Source: Punica granatum (lineage: Eukaryota; Streptophyta; Magnoliopsida; Myrtales; Lythraceae). From it: a DNA stretch of 64,000 nt. Shown in pieces: positions 1 through 11,112 of this stretch (position 1 is the stretch's first letter; the number at the start of each line of letters is the position of its first letter). The stretch is taken from contig NC_045130.1 in NCBI RefSeq assembly GCF_007655135.1, positions 27,710,605-27,774,604 of the forward strand. The letters are read 5' to 3'. The position numbers and the translations under genes were made by a program. Below the pieces are notes generated by a model. It was not told the DNA's origin, searched no databases, and worked only from the letters and a program-made list of their open reading frames with translations.

Positions 1-170
1 TGAACGGGAATTAGTTTTAGCCAATAAACTGATGATCGATATTTTCTGGTCATGCTGAAAAAATGTTGGAGATACTAGATTAAGTACGTGTCTTGATGAT
101 TACTTTGTCTAATCAATAGTTTAGATCTATATTTATGGATTTATGATTTAATTCCCCTTCCGGTTGGCAG

Positions 171-1174
171 CTAGGAGGGCCGTACATTCCGCTGAAAACA
201 GGGCGAAGGGATGGGAGGAAGAGCAGGGCAGAGATATTGGAAGATTACCTCCCAGACCACAACGAGAGCATGTCTGTTGTGCTCGAGAGGTTTGCTGCCA
301 TGGGCATCGACACCCCTGGAGTCGTTGCTTTGCTAGGTATAGTACCCCATCATTGATTACATTACTGGCATAGTACTCCAAACTTCGGTATGAATATTAA
401 GTCTGCTTTAATTAAGGCTACCATACATGGGATGAAGTACAAAATTGAACAATGGACTAGGACATAAGAAATTTTACCCTTTTTCCAAACATCCGAATCG
501 GATGTTCGCTTGTCGGCTTCTTGGCGCTCCCTAGCATAGGTTTCTGTCCTTGATCTTATGGTACGAGGTACATGCAACATCTTTTTGATAGTTCTTTTTG
601 TCTTTTTTTTTGTTTTTTTTTTCTTTTGATACTAACATGCAACATGATCGGTCTTTAACCGTACTATAATGTGTAAACACAGGTTCGCACAGTGTCGGCC
701 GGACCCACTGTGTGAAGCTGGTTCACCGCCTGTACCCGCAAGTCGACCCAGCCCTGAACCCAGACCACGTGGAGCACATGCTCTACAAGTGCCCTGACCC
801 GATCCCTGACCCAAAGGCGGTCCAGTACGTGAGGAATGACAGAGGGACACCCATGATATTCGACAACAACTACTACAGGAACATCCTGGACAACAAGGGG
901 CTGCTGATTGTGGACCATCAGCTTGCCACCGACAAGAGGACCAAGCCCTACGTGAAGAAGATGGCGAAGAGCAACGACTACTTCTTCAAGGAGTTCTCGA
1001 GGGCCTTCACCATCCTCTCTGAGAACAACCCTCTCACTGGTACGTCCAAATTGATTCCTTGGTTCTCACACAAGTTAGTTGATCGATACTAACGCAATGC
1101 TCTCAATCGTAACTTGAACAGGGACGAAGGGTGAGGTCAGGAAGCAGTGCAACATGGTGAACAAGCACCACTAG
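171..1174 (+). CDS. Class III peroxidase, C-terminal part (three exons; 5' end outside window)
   Basis: Secreted haem peroxidase of the plant class III family (donor + H2O2 oxidoreductase), acting in cell wall or vacuole. Three exons join in frame: 171-336, 683-1039 and 1122-1174, with GT-AG introns of 346 and 82 bp and a TAG stop at 1172-1174. Exon one reads GGPYIPLKTGRRDG then LPDHNES; exon two opens with the proximal-histidine motif HSVGRTHC and continues through DNNYYRNILDNKGLL, the usual C-terminal peroxidase block; the last exon reads GTKGEVRKQCN. The text resembles the Arabidopsis PRX42/PRX21 subgroup as I remember it. The distal haem histidine, signal peptide and first exon(s) would lie left of position 1, so only about 190 residues are present. 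No frameshift or stop is seen, so the gene is probably intact. The family is certain; the subgroup is less so. Confidence 0.93.
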
Positions 1175-1739
1175 AAGGGCCTAATCGTCGATCCTCCCAA
1201 GTTTACTACATAGGGGGAGGTGAATTAGCGAGTGTTGCCAAGTAGTAATAAAAGCATGGTTGGCTTCGGTTTGTGTCCTTGCTAGGGTTTCGAAGTGTAT
1301 CCTTTTAATGGAAAGGTTCGGAGCAGTGGCTTTGGGTGGACCCGAAGTCATTGTGTAGATGTAAATTAATGGGAAGGGGGGACCAAGGACTTTAATCAAG
1401 TTAATGGGTACAATGTGCAATGGAACTGTTTCTCTTTTGTAGCCTTTTTCCATTATTCTACTTTGCTTGTGTTGGCATGAAGGTGAAGCTGACAATGTTG
1501 TCGGCAATAAATTGGTGGAGTTTCCGGAAGAAGAGTTGTATTTATATGGATGGATGTAATGGGATGGATGATGGTGCATGGTGCGTGGAGGATATAATAT
1601 ATATGCATGGATTGTAATATGATGATGATGATATTCTATTTCTTTCTTTCAGAAAATTGTTTAAAGATAAGTTCAGACGCCTCTTTCTTAAATACGGGTT
1701 TGTTTTCATGTTTCTTAAAAGGAAAAAAATTATCAAAAG
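1175..1739 (+). other. 3' UTR and downstream flank of the peroxidase gene
   Basis: No coding sequence is recognised. AATAAA-type signals occur soon after the stop (about 1246-1251) and at 1506-1511, so the transcript probably ends between about 1270 and 1620. The short open frames here have no recognisable domain. A SINE-like copy begins at 1740. Confidence 0.4.
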
Positions 1740-1888
1740 AGAGTGTAGCGCGGTGGTATATGTTATTTTCTGATAATCAAGAGATTTCAGGTTTGATATC
1801 TATGTAGAACTATCCGTATTCTTTTATTAGTTATTTAAGATTTTCATTTTATCGTTTTAGGTCTACGGGCCACCCTCGTAACCGAGAC
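1740..1888 (+). mobile_element. SINE-like element, family A, copy 1
   Basis: This is a roughly 150-bp unit with a tRNA-like head. The box A-like stretch TAGCGCGGTGG (1746-1756) matches the Pol III box A consensus at nearly every base, and a box B-like GGTTTGATATC lies about 40 bp downstream (1790-1800). A T-rich body with CTTTTATTAG follows, ending in CCCTCGTAACCGA. The same head, body and tail order recurs at 2258, 21057, 21262, 24309(-), 25062(-), 52721 and 61979(-). I do not recognise a named family. Confidence 0.6.
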
Positions 1889-2257
1889 TATATATCTGCT
1901 CTTAGAGGGGAATCCTTCAGTTTGTAGTAAATACTAGTACTAGTATTATGGGTCTCTCATAGTCCATCATCTAATCAATAAAGGGGCTACCATTCTTTTT
2001 CTTTTTTGCTGAATGGCTACCATTCTTTTTCTTGGTATCACGTGATGATACCTAGCTAGTGTTTGGAATTGAATGTGGAGTGGAGACCCCAGTGTTTGGA
2101 AAGGAAAAGGTCTAAAAAAAGACAACCAAAATTTGGATCCAATGCTCTAAAAACTTGCCTCTTGGCAGGAGGGAAGTAAACAAATAAAGAGGAAAAAAAA
2201 AGAATGATAGGAAAATAAATAAATATCTTAACCGAAATAATATTATAATGATGATAA

Positions 2258-2402
2258 AAGAAGGTGCAGCACGGTATTATACATCTTTACCTAATAATCA
2301 AAAGATATCATATTTGGTACTCGTTGCGATCATGTGCTCTTTTATTAAATAGTAGAATTTTTATATCATTCTACTTAGATTTATAAGCCTCTCTCTGATA
2401 AT
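2258..2402 (+). mobile_element. SINE-like element, family A, copy 2 (diverged)
   Basis: It shows the family order: AAGGTGCAGCACGG head (box A-like), CTAATAATCAAAAGAT, a decayed box B, CTTTTATTAAATAG, then a T-rich body ending in TTATAAGCCTCTC. It lacks the final AACCGAAA tail. Confidence 0.5.
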
Positions 2403-5400
2403 CATAAATAATATTATACCGATGTGTTTCCACATATACACAAACAAGAAGAACGAGAGGATCATGACTGGATAAGATTCGAACGCGTCAGCAAAAATAA
2501 TTTTCCTTGTCTTCTTCTGCATTTATTAACTTCGATGTGGTAGGTGAAGGGTCGATAAAATACTCCAAGTGGGCCTTTCAAAGGCATCTCATTGATTGAT
2601 TCTTGGGGGCCTTGGAAATTAATAGCCACGTTGTAATAAACATGTAAACAACTTGGGGGTCCCTAAAGCACCCACAATTTTATTAAAGTGATAGTATCCC
2701 TAGCCAATAATCATGAAATTAAAGTGATGTGAGGATCTTATAATAGACTTGATTCAGCGCTGGAGATTTGTTGACACCTGATTTTCGACTCTCCTCTGTA
2801 AATCAGGCCGCTCCAATGTTATAAGCATATTGATCCGGTCTAATTTCGAGGAAAAAAAAAACAAATTAATATAAGGAAATTGGTCTTTCAAAACAAGAGC
2901 ACTGTTTAACGGATCGTTGAATTTGCAAGGACACGATGGTCAGTCTTCCTTGGGAAGGAAGGGAATTTTGAGTGGTTCTAGCTCAGGACAGCGCGCCTCA
3001 GTCGAGCGTGAAACCATCGCCGAATAGCTGTACGTAGTAGCCTTGCTCGGGCAGGTAGCATGCTCGTGGTGTATTTGGTAGATTAGATATTTGCTCTCTA
3101 TTTTCCTCTTAATCACGAGATTGTTTCCTTAATATGGAGGATTATACGCTTGCCTATATGTATGCTTCCATGACTGGAAGTATGAAGTGTTTGGCCTCCA
3201 GAATTTTACAGGGCGTTGGCAACTTGCCCCGCATGTTACCACATTCTATGCCGTGTTCATCAGAGAAATATGGATCAATGTGGTGATAGTCCCCTCTACC
3301 TGAAATCAAGAGTAGTAAAACTTCTCATGCCTTTTGCACACTTGATCTACATATACCAAAATTCATGTGGCGTTGAACAGAGAAATGTGATTCAATCCAG
3401 TGACACACTCGCACTCGATTTAAAACCAAGAAGCGAATAGTAAGACTTATTATGCCTCTTTATATCCCATTCTCCTATTCCCTACTACGCCTCCTTGTTT
3501 CTGAAAATAAATCTGGACTTATTTGTTGCAACCATATATGGATCACACACACAATAGATAATAATTCCGAGATTCCAAATTGGTCTAGTAATTAATTGGT
3601 CTGGTGTGTGATGAAGGAAGAAAAGCGTCGTGCTTGGATGTTACTTTATCCATAAGTTGGGCTGCTCGGCCGGTTGTTCATCAGTAATTATTAGAGCTTG
3701 TCCCGCGTGACGCGCGGAATTAAAAATAATTTTAGTTTGAAAATTAAATTACCACATGTGAAAATTACCGATTTTAAAAAATTAATAGAAAAGAAGAATA
3801 TATTATTGTGTTGTGAGGATACACATTAAAAAGAAGGTGCGAGGAAACACGTTAAAAAGAGGAGAGAGAGAGGTAGAGAGAGAATCATGGGTGGAACTGA
3901 GAGTAAATACTTATAAAAGAAATTGTACTTACATAATTACCCTTTAACATCAATTCACTGAGTGATTATCAATTAACCTTATTATTTCTTTATGGGTAGT
4001 TTTGGATTCCTTCTCCAATTTGTAGTAATAGATTAAGTCGAAATGGGCCTATAATTCTTTTAATGAGCCAATTCGAGCCCATCCGTCTCTTTTTTTCTTT
4101 TTCTTTAATGAGCCCATTTGTTTTTTTTTGGTCAACAATATAATCATCAATTATTATAATACATAAAACCGGAGACCCCAGGATGTAATTGCGTCACCCA
4201 ACTCAAATTATTGAACTCTCATGACTCAGCTCATTATTGCATGACATTTCAACTGAAAAACCTAAATAAATTTTAAAAAAAAGATGCATGTATCTATTAA
4301 TTTAAGTTGAATGAATTTTATCAGTTATTGTAGGTATTAGTTCAACGAATTTTAAGTATGCATCTATTTATTTGTACTCAAGAATATAATTAAACATTCT
4401 TTTTGAAAAATTAAAAGTCTCTCGATAACTAAAAGATTTTCTTGAAATATGAAATGGTTTCTTAAATTCAGTGTACGACATATCCTATAAATAGAACAAC
4501 TAACAATTTATTTTTTGCACCTTTTTTTTACTCTTATTTCTCCCTATAATTTATCTCGACCAATTTCTTTCACGATGGTTTATTCTTACATATTTTAAAT
4601 TTAAGTTAAACGATAACTATTTTTATTATAATTTTTTAGCGTGAGTTTGTTATATATTTTTTTCATCATATTAGCCTTTTGTAATGTTTTATTTACAATA
4701 ATAATCTCATACATATCAAGTTTAGTTCTCTTTGTCATTGCAATGTTCTTCTTAATAGTAATGGATAACTTTTCATTTCATAACAAAGCAACATTATATA
4801 TATTATATTACCATTTTTTATATGATTCAATTTGTTGCAGTCAAATCTTTCATTCCTATAATACTTAGGCTTATTAGCTATTTTAAACACAGGAAAATTG
4901 TCAACCATGTAATAAGGGAGAATTCCATTTTAGTAATTCTCAAATTAAGTTGTATCGATTTTTTTTGTTTATTTTGTTCTTGATAAAATTGTAACATTTA
5001 GTGTTTTATTAAAAATTGCAAATAAACTCTAAAAGTTTTAAAATAAAAAGATTTCTCAATTCAAAGATAAATAAATTATTATTTTGGGTAAAATATAAGA
5101 AAAATTAATACCCTAAATTGATTGATATCATGGTAAAATTCCTGATGAAAATTTAGGCTATCGACTCAAAACCCCTAACGAAATACCTTTTGTATATAGT
5201 TATTCTTATGTAAAAAAATTATCTCATTGTGAGGTAGAATCTACCGGCGGATTCTTTGCCACTTGAATCTTGAGTGGACGTTAGGGAGCTCCAACTAGAC
5301 TGAAGAAGAAATAGAAGAGACGGCCTTCATTTGAGAATGTATAAATTGTTGTTTCTTATAGAACTCAAGCACATTAAAGACATATATACATTTATATAGT

Positions 5401-5848
5401 TAACTAAAAAGAAAGAATCTTAATTCAATTAAAAGAAACATAATATCTTAAATTTTATAACAATATATACGTAATGCCGTAAAAATATATGCATAAATGT
5501 AGTAATTATTTTGCTATATTTATGGACGACCTAAAGTATATGATGTATATCTACATACATATATATAAATGTTAAACATAAGATATATGAAAATTATATT
5601 CCGGTGTATATAATCAACATATTGGCGGTATATATAAAATCTATATATTATATTGCATAGTATTGCCTATGGAAGAAGCCTGTGATCGAAAGCCCATGAT
5701 CGACAGCCCGTTCAACAACCGGCCCAAAGCGCAGCAAAATCCGATCAGGACTGCTATGCATGGGTGGGCGATAATTCAAGAATGGCAATTGTGGATTATT
5801 CAGCCAATTTCTTCTCAACTATGGCTTTTTCTGCAGAACTATTGATCC
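2403..5848. other. Intergenic, AT-rich, no gene recognised
   Basis: No convincing coding sequence is present. A diverged direct duplication lies at about 3252-3330 and 3368-3450 (unit about 116 bp, sharing GAACAGAGAAATGTG-type and TAGTAAAACTT-type text). A segment from about 3690 (CTTGTCCCGCGTGACGCGCG) to about 4033 looks like the remnant of a small repeat, but I could not define its ends. The hydrophobic 75-codon frame at 4641-4868 lies in AT-rich sequence and is probably chance. Confidence 0.5.
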
Positions 5849-6357
5849 TTTCCTGTATTTCGTCATGATGGTTGCACAATATTATTACGTTTATACATTG
5901 ATGACATTATCTTAACAGGTGACTCGCTGACTTCGATGAACAAGCTTGTGACTAATCTTGCTCGTGAGTTCTCTATGAAAGACTTGGGGCCATTTCATTA
6001 CTTCTTAAGAATCCAAGTCCTTCGTGACATTGGTATTGATTGTACAGCCGAAGCCGTTCTTACTCTTCTCTAACAATTTGTCTGCCCTACGTCTCACCAC
6101 AAATTCAGTCTTCCTATGTTCGGACAAAACATATTGAAATCGATTATCACTTCTTTGGAGAAAAAGTTGAACTTAGCTCTCTTATCACTCGCTATATGCC
6201 CTTAGCTCTTCAAGTTGCTGACATATTCACCAAGCCTTTGGCACGGGGTGTATTCGTTGGTTTGCAACTCAAACTTGTTCTTTGGCGTCTTCCACATACC
6301 AGTTTGACTGAGGGTACTGAAGGAAAGGATCCCACTGATCCCGGTGGCACCTCGTAG
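5849..6357 (+). pseudogene. Ty1/copia retrotransposon relic: RT palm joined to RNase H C-terminus
   Basis: From 5849 a frame reads RHDGCTILLRLYIDDIILTG, containing the reverse transcriptase catalytic motif Y-x-D-D as YIDD, then DSLTSMNKLV and EFSMKDLGPFHYFL, the standard copia palm sequence, to about 6035. From about 6120 it resumes as RTKHIEIDYHFFGEKV and ADIFTKPLARGVF, the diagnostic copia RNase H C-terminus. The roughly 200 codons normally between these blocks are reduced to about 30, and the frames do not join, so this is a deleted dead copy. The end (LTEGTEG) and the purine-rich GAGGGTACTGAAGGAAAG from about 6310 suit the junction into a 3' LTR, which I could not delimit. Confidence 0.85.
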
Positions 6358-7629
6358 CCAAATTCTTGTTATGCTTAAGGAAATCATAATGTATAGAATG
6401 TATTTATTCATTACTATCTGTGAGTATTCTTTCTTTGTATACATAGATCTCTGTATGTATTAAAGAAGCACAATACAGTGAATAGAACAACCTTTCTTTG
6501 CCCTTTCATTCTCTCTCTGTCTAAATCTTCTATTAAGGGATCACCTCAACTTGAAATCCGAGTTTCGACTTGGCAATGGGAAATGTCGGTACATTTTCCC
6601 CAAGTTAAACTTTGCTTAAAAGTAGGAGAATCCTTCATATTGTATTGTAATATATACTTGAACAGAGCCGCATGAAATTTGTTCCACTGAGCAAATTCGT
6701 AACTATTGATGTTATCTCACGCGAGAATTGGCCTCATAGTTACAGTTGAACTCGTGGAGTATAATTTCCTGGCTAGTTAACTCCTAGTATGAATGTTGAT
6801 TCCATTTTTTCCAAATTACCTTTCTGAGGATATAATTCAGCTGCTGTTTCTACTTCCTCTATCAACTGGTGGAACACTATAGTGTTGCAGATTTGAAAGA
6901 TATCGATTTCAGAGCTTGCAGTGTGAAAGGTTTCATCAATATTTCGTGGTTCAGATTGTTTTGATCTTGATTCTGTGTTTGGCATTTCAAGTCCTTCAAC
7001 AGACAACTTAAACAAGACATTCTCATCTCCCTGATGAATCTTTAAATTGTTGAGCTGTCTTTCTACTTCTTCCAGATCGTCTTCGCTTACACATAATATT
7101 TTGTTAATTTGGCTCTTCGGTTATTCTGATTCTACTCTGTAAATCCTGCGATCAGGGTTGACTGGATTGAGAACCAGCCTGCTGTCACCATGTTGTTGGG
7201 TGATCGCGTCTTCTTGACAGTGGGCGACTCCTATACGAAGAATAGATAGCACCTACGCTGATCATCTCCCATTGAATTTGAGCAAGAAAAACAAAACATA
7301 TAGGTCTCTTCTTCTTTCTGATGGGCTGCCTGAGAAATATCTGTAGGAGAGTTGACAGTCACTCCTGAATATTCTTTGAATGCTCTTTGCATAGAATCTG
7401 TACATTATTGAAGATTTACTGGAAATTTCTCGTCCTCCTCGCTTATACAACTTAAAAAGACATCTAAGTTTTTGAACTAACATGTTGAACCGGACACGCA
7501 GTAGCCTTTTATTCCAGCTTCAACTTTTCTTAAAAGAAAAAAATAGGAAAGATATAAAATTTCGACTATCTTTCAAATACTTAGTTTTACTTTAACCCCT
7601 CTAATTAGTATTTGTTTATTGCTGACATC
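6358..7629. other. Possible copia 3' LTR remnant followed by unassigned sequence
   Basis: About 6358-6480 holds T/A-rich sequence with CTTTGTATACATAG, like the 3' part of a copia LTR, but no second LTR was found. The minus-strand open frames at 6773-7015 and 7262-7483 have no motif I recognise. Confidence 0.3.
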
Positions 7630-7723
7630 TTGCTGACAAACATGTCGTGCACTTAGTCCATAAACGATGTTTTACATGGATCTCTTTGTTTATGGATTAA
7701 GTGCACGACATGTTTGTCAGCAA
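7630..7723. repeat. Near-perfect 36-bp inverted repeat (94-nt hairpin)
   Basis: The arm at 7630-7665 and the arm at 7688-7723 are reverse complements with a single difference (TTAGTCC against TTAATCC), separated by a 22-base loop. Pairing stops at both outer edges. Either a young foldback element or a hairpin precursor of small RNA would look like this. Confidence 0.85.
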
Positions 7724-8561
7724 TATAAGATTTCCAATTATCACAAATTATTCTGACACCAATCGAGTAATATTCTGAGTCATTTTCTTGAGGACATTTA
7801 TTACTCCAATGAAACTCATGGTTAAGCGTACTAACATTATTGTTCACCATTAAATTGCCCGATTAAGTATACCAACATTAGTTTTTTATGGAACACTAAA
7901 TGGTATGAGCAGAGAATATAGTGCCAAATACAATATAATGTACGCGTGTTCATGGATGTAATGTTTTCTAATTTGGAGATAGGTAACATTGATATGATAT
8001 GCTAAATCTATTATACAACCCTCAACATGGTCCTTTCTGATGGAAGGAGGACGCCGTCGTCCGTGTAGACACCATAACATCAATTTCTTTTTCGTGAGAT
8101 CATTGGTATACTCAACTTATTGACTGAAATTAATCTCGTTTGACGTTAATTTTGGCTCTGATCACAAACCCTGATATATCAAATTAACTCAATGGTCGAC
8201 AGCAATATTGTTGAAATCCCATGAGCTTTTGTCATAAGAAAACACTATACCCTCGGGTGAGGATCATTTCAGAAGTTGGAAGCGCAACTACGCTGGTAGC
8301 ATACAATCTTTTATAACCGATCCTATAGATCCTCATAGGCGGATTACAAGTCATCTAAACTGAAAAATGAGTAAAATCGAACCACCAAGAAAGCCCAATT
8401 CATAGCACAACTTAGGGTTAGCCAAGCACGATAATCAATTAACAAAATCACAAAAAAACATGTGAAAAGGCTGCAATAAACAACAGCATGCAATAAAGCC
8501 GTCCAAAATTTTAATTTCAGTCTAACTGATTTAGCGCGAGCACCTGCATGTTCTGTGAATT
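7724..8561. other. Unassigned; probable interior or flank of a minus-strand copia relic near its right end
   Basis: No gene is seen. The primer-binding-like motif next to it at 8562-8574 implies that on the minus strand this stretch would be the untranslated leader of a copia element, but no gag or pol text was recognised. Confidence 0.25.
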
Positions 8562-8574
8562 GGCTCTGATACCA
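8562..8574 (-). other. Copia-type primer binding site (initiator tRNA-Met), minus strand
   Basis: GGCTCTGATACCA is the reverse complement of TGGTATCAGAGCC, the classical tRNA-Met primer binding site of plant copia elements. On the plus strand it is followed by one base and then TGTTGG from 8576, as expected for an LTR terminus, so a minus-strand 5' LTR would occupy 8576 onwards. Its other end was not found. Confidence 0.5.
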
Positions 8575-8575
8575 C

Positions 8576-9366
8576 TGTTGGCTTTTATATTTTGAGTTCT
8601 AGGTTTTCAAAACATGAATCGTAATGGAATAATCTAGGAGAACTGATTTCAACGAAATCCTAATTAATGTTGTTATGTCTACTATTTCTCTTGAGCCTCG
8701 TCCTATTAAGTCGGCTTTAAGACATTTTAGATGGAGAAACGTCAGATGCCCTCATTCTTTAAACAAAGTTTCTGTTGGGTCTCCCTATAGAGGCCCTAAA
8801 GGGAAAAGGCCTAGAACAAAGAACTGGGCCGAACCAAACAAGGCCCAATAGAAGAAGCCCATAAAAGGCAGTTATAGGAAGATTCTCCCATATGTTTTTT
8901 TCAAATGATATCAGTTTCTTCATTAAGTGTTTTATTAGTTTATTTTTGTGGGGTTGTAAAATGTAATGAGGTTAACAAATATTACTTCCTTAATTTAGGT
9001 TAGATAGTTATCATCATCAATATTATGTTTGCCGCAACAGGCACGCGACAATGCTAATATTTATATCTATATCAATATCTATGCTAATAATAAAGTAAAA
9101 GAAAAAAATTCTATATCAATACCTGTATCTATAAGTTAAAGAAGTGTTCTTCCATTTTATTGTACTAATCCCATGAGATCCCTTGTAATTGGAAAAAAAA
9201 TGTTCCAAAAAGCTCTATTTTAGCTTCAAATGTGTCCGTTTACTGGTAAGTTAAAATTCTTGTCTTTTCAAAGTATACCCGCATGTCCTTATTCCAGCCA
9301 TCCCACAAATGTTATTTTCAAAAGTTCCCTACAACTCTACCAACATTGCAAAACAATCTATAGCTT
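8576..9366. other. Possible LTR remnant and AT-rich intergenic sequence
   Basis: It starts with TGTTGG next to the copia primer site. Beyond about 8900 there is only AT-rich sequence with short open frames that do not look coding. Confidence 0.25.
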
Positions 9367-9664
9367 GCATTTGGCTTTCGAGTTGGATAATCATCCAACT
9401 CAATTTGATTTTGTGCAATGATTGCAAGTGTTGATCAATATATTGATGTGTGAGAATATATATATGTACGTATATATAGATGTGAAAGTAAATGGAAATT
9501 TTATTATTAAAAAATTGATTATAAAAATGGTTAGAAAATATATATGAGAGAATTTATTATTAAATTTGAGAAAAAGATAAAAACAAGTAATGATTGTGTC
9601 ATTAAATTGAGGGAAAAATAAAATTGAGTTGAGTTGAGGAAGATCATGATTTGGAAAACAAACG
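9367..9664. mobile_element. AT-rich foldback MITE
   Basis: The left end (CATTTGGCTTTCGAGTTGG then CATCCAACTCAATTTGATTT) and the reverse complement of the right end (CGTTTGTTTTCCAAATC then CCTCAACTCAACTCAATTTT) match over about 45 bp. The interior AAGTAATGATTGTGTCATTA recurs in the segment at 26529-26850. No clean target duplication was found. Confidence 0.5.
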
Positions 9665-9826
9665 AATCTGATGGATAAATTATTATTCATACAGGCATGA
9701 TGTATATTAATATGAATGTTTTATATTTTTCGTATTTTTTTAAAATATTTTTTGAACAATATTTTAATTTTTTTTACCTCATTTATCCTCAAATACATAA
9801 AATAGTCCATATACACACACGCACAC

Positions 9827-9847
9827 ACATATATATATATATATATT
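9827..9847. repeat. (AT)n microsatellite
   Basis: An alternating AT run of about ten units directly follows a CACACACGCACACACA stretch. Confidence 0.8.
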
Positions 9848-10630
9848 TTTGATGATTTAAATTATTTTACAAAGGATTAATAGGGGAGATTATGTTATGA
9901 ATAGTCATATAAATTGGGAAATAATATAGTTGCAATGAGTTTGGAAAAGGGCATAGTTTTTCTTTCCCACAAAACACAAATTTCTTATCTCTGTCGTATT
10001 ATATTATTGACTCATACGCGCGTTTGTATTTACCGACATTACTAATGAAGGTAATGATTATCCGTCGACAAATAAATAATGAAAAAAAGAAAAGCAAATT
10101 CATTCACTCGCAAGTGGTCCAATTGATTCTCAGCTGATTGGCTCATACTACCTTTATATATTTTAAGGGATTTTGTAGGATAATTATTTTAAAAAAAAAG
10201 ATTTTTTTATGGTGGCACAATACATCATAGCGAGAAACGCAGCACTTTCTTTTACATGGTATGGAACTTTTTATTCAAATATATAGTATTTGGCGTAGTA
10301 CGTTGAAAATTCTAACAGTATTACGCAAGTACTATGTTTTTTAATAGAAATTACCATGCCTTATAAAAGAAAGTATTAGATATTATGGTGACATTTTTCA
10401 CAAGTTATAAAAACGCATATTTTAAATATAAAATTTAATAAATACTTCTGAAGAATGACGTTTTATTAATTGGTTCATTTATTTATTATTTTATCTCTGC
10501 AAATTTCCTCATATATTTGTCTCGTTTTTCTTAATTTCAATTATATTTTACATTAATTTAGGCTCTACATCCCATGTTTGTGTACCATTATAAGATATGT
10601 AATGTTAGTTTCTCGTCCTATTTAATCAGC
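9848..10630. other. Intergenic, AT-rich, nothing recognised
   Basis: There is no open frame, RNA or repeat boundary that I can support. Confidence 0.5.
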
Positions 10631-11112
10631 AGTAAATTATCATTTTGGTCCTTGACCTTTGAAGTGGACATCAGTTTCATTTTCAACCTTTCATTGCCAT
10701 CAAGAAAGCCACGGCATTACTCATTCGTCTATCATTTTATTTCTTGCCGTCAACCTGTCGTAAACTGGACTCTAACACCGTTAATTAAAATATTAAAAAA
10801 ATAAAAGAAAAAGCAAGAAGAGAGAAAGGTGGCAAATCATGGCCCCCCTCTCCCCGCCACCTCCCCGGTCGGGGGAGGCTGCCAAAGGACCAAATGCCTT
10901 TGGGGACCTCTTCGATCGGGGTCGGTGATCGGCTCCAACATAAACCTCCCAACCTGAGGCCTTTCCTTTGTCTTTTTTCTGAATTTCTTTTATCTTTTTA
11001 ATAATTTAATTAGCGGTGTTAAATGCCGAGGGCATTTTTTTATGGCAATGAAAGGATGATGATGAAATTGATAAGCTGCCTTAAATGTTAAGGACAATAT
11101 TGATAGTTTGCT
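10631..11112. mobile_element. Long-TIR foldback element (Mutator-like MITE) with GC-rich centre
   Basis: AGTAAATTATCA at 10631-10642 pairs with TGATAGTTTGCT at 11101-11112. The inverted similarity continues inward for about 170 bp, through TTTCATTGCCAT and a TTAATTAAAATATTAAAAAA block on both arms. The centre (10840-10960) is GC-rich with CCCGGTCGGGGGAGG. Long arms fit the Mutator superfamily, but no 9-bp target duplication is visible. No coding capacity. Confidence 0.65.

Noticed and set aside
2940..3080. Possible gene or RNA in a GC-richer patch
   Set aside because: No frame, fold or repeat that I could define.
9400..9690. 96-codon minus-strand frame
   Set aside because: It lies in the arms of an AT-rich foldback MITE, with Asn/Ile/Phe-only composition.
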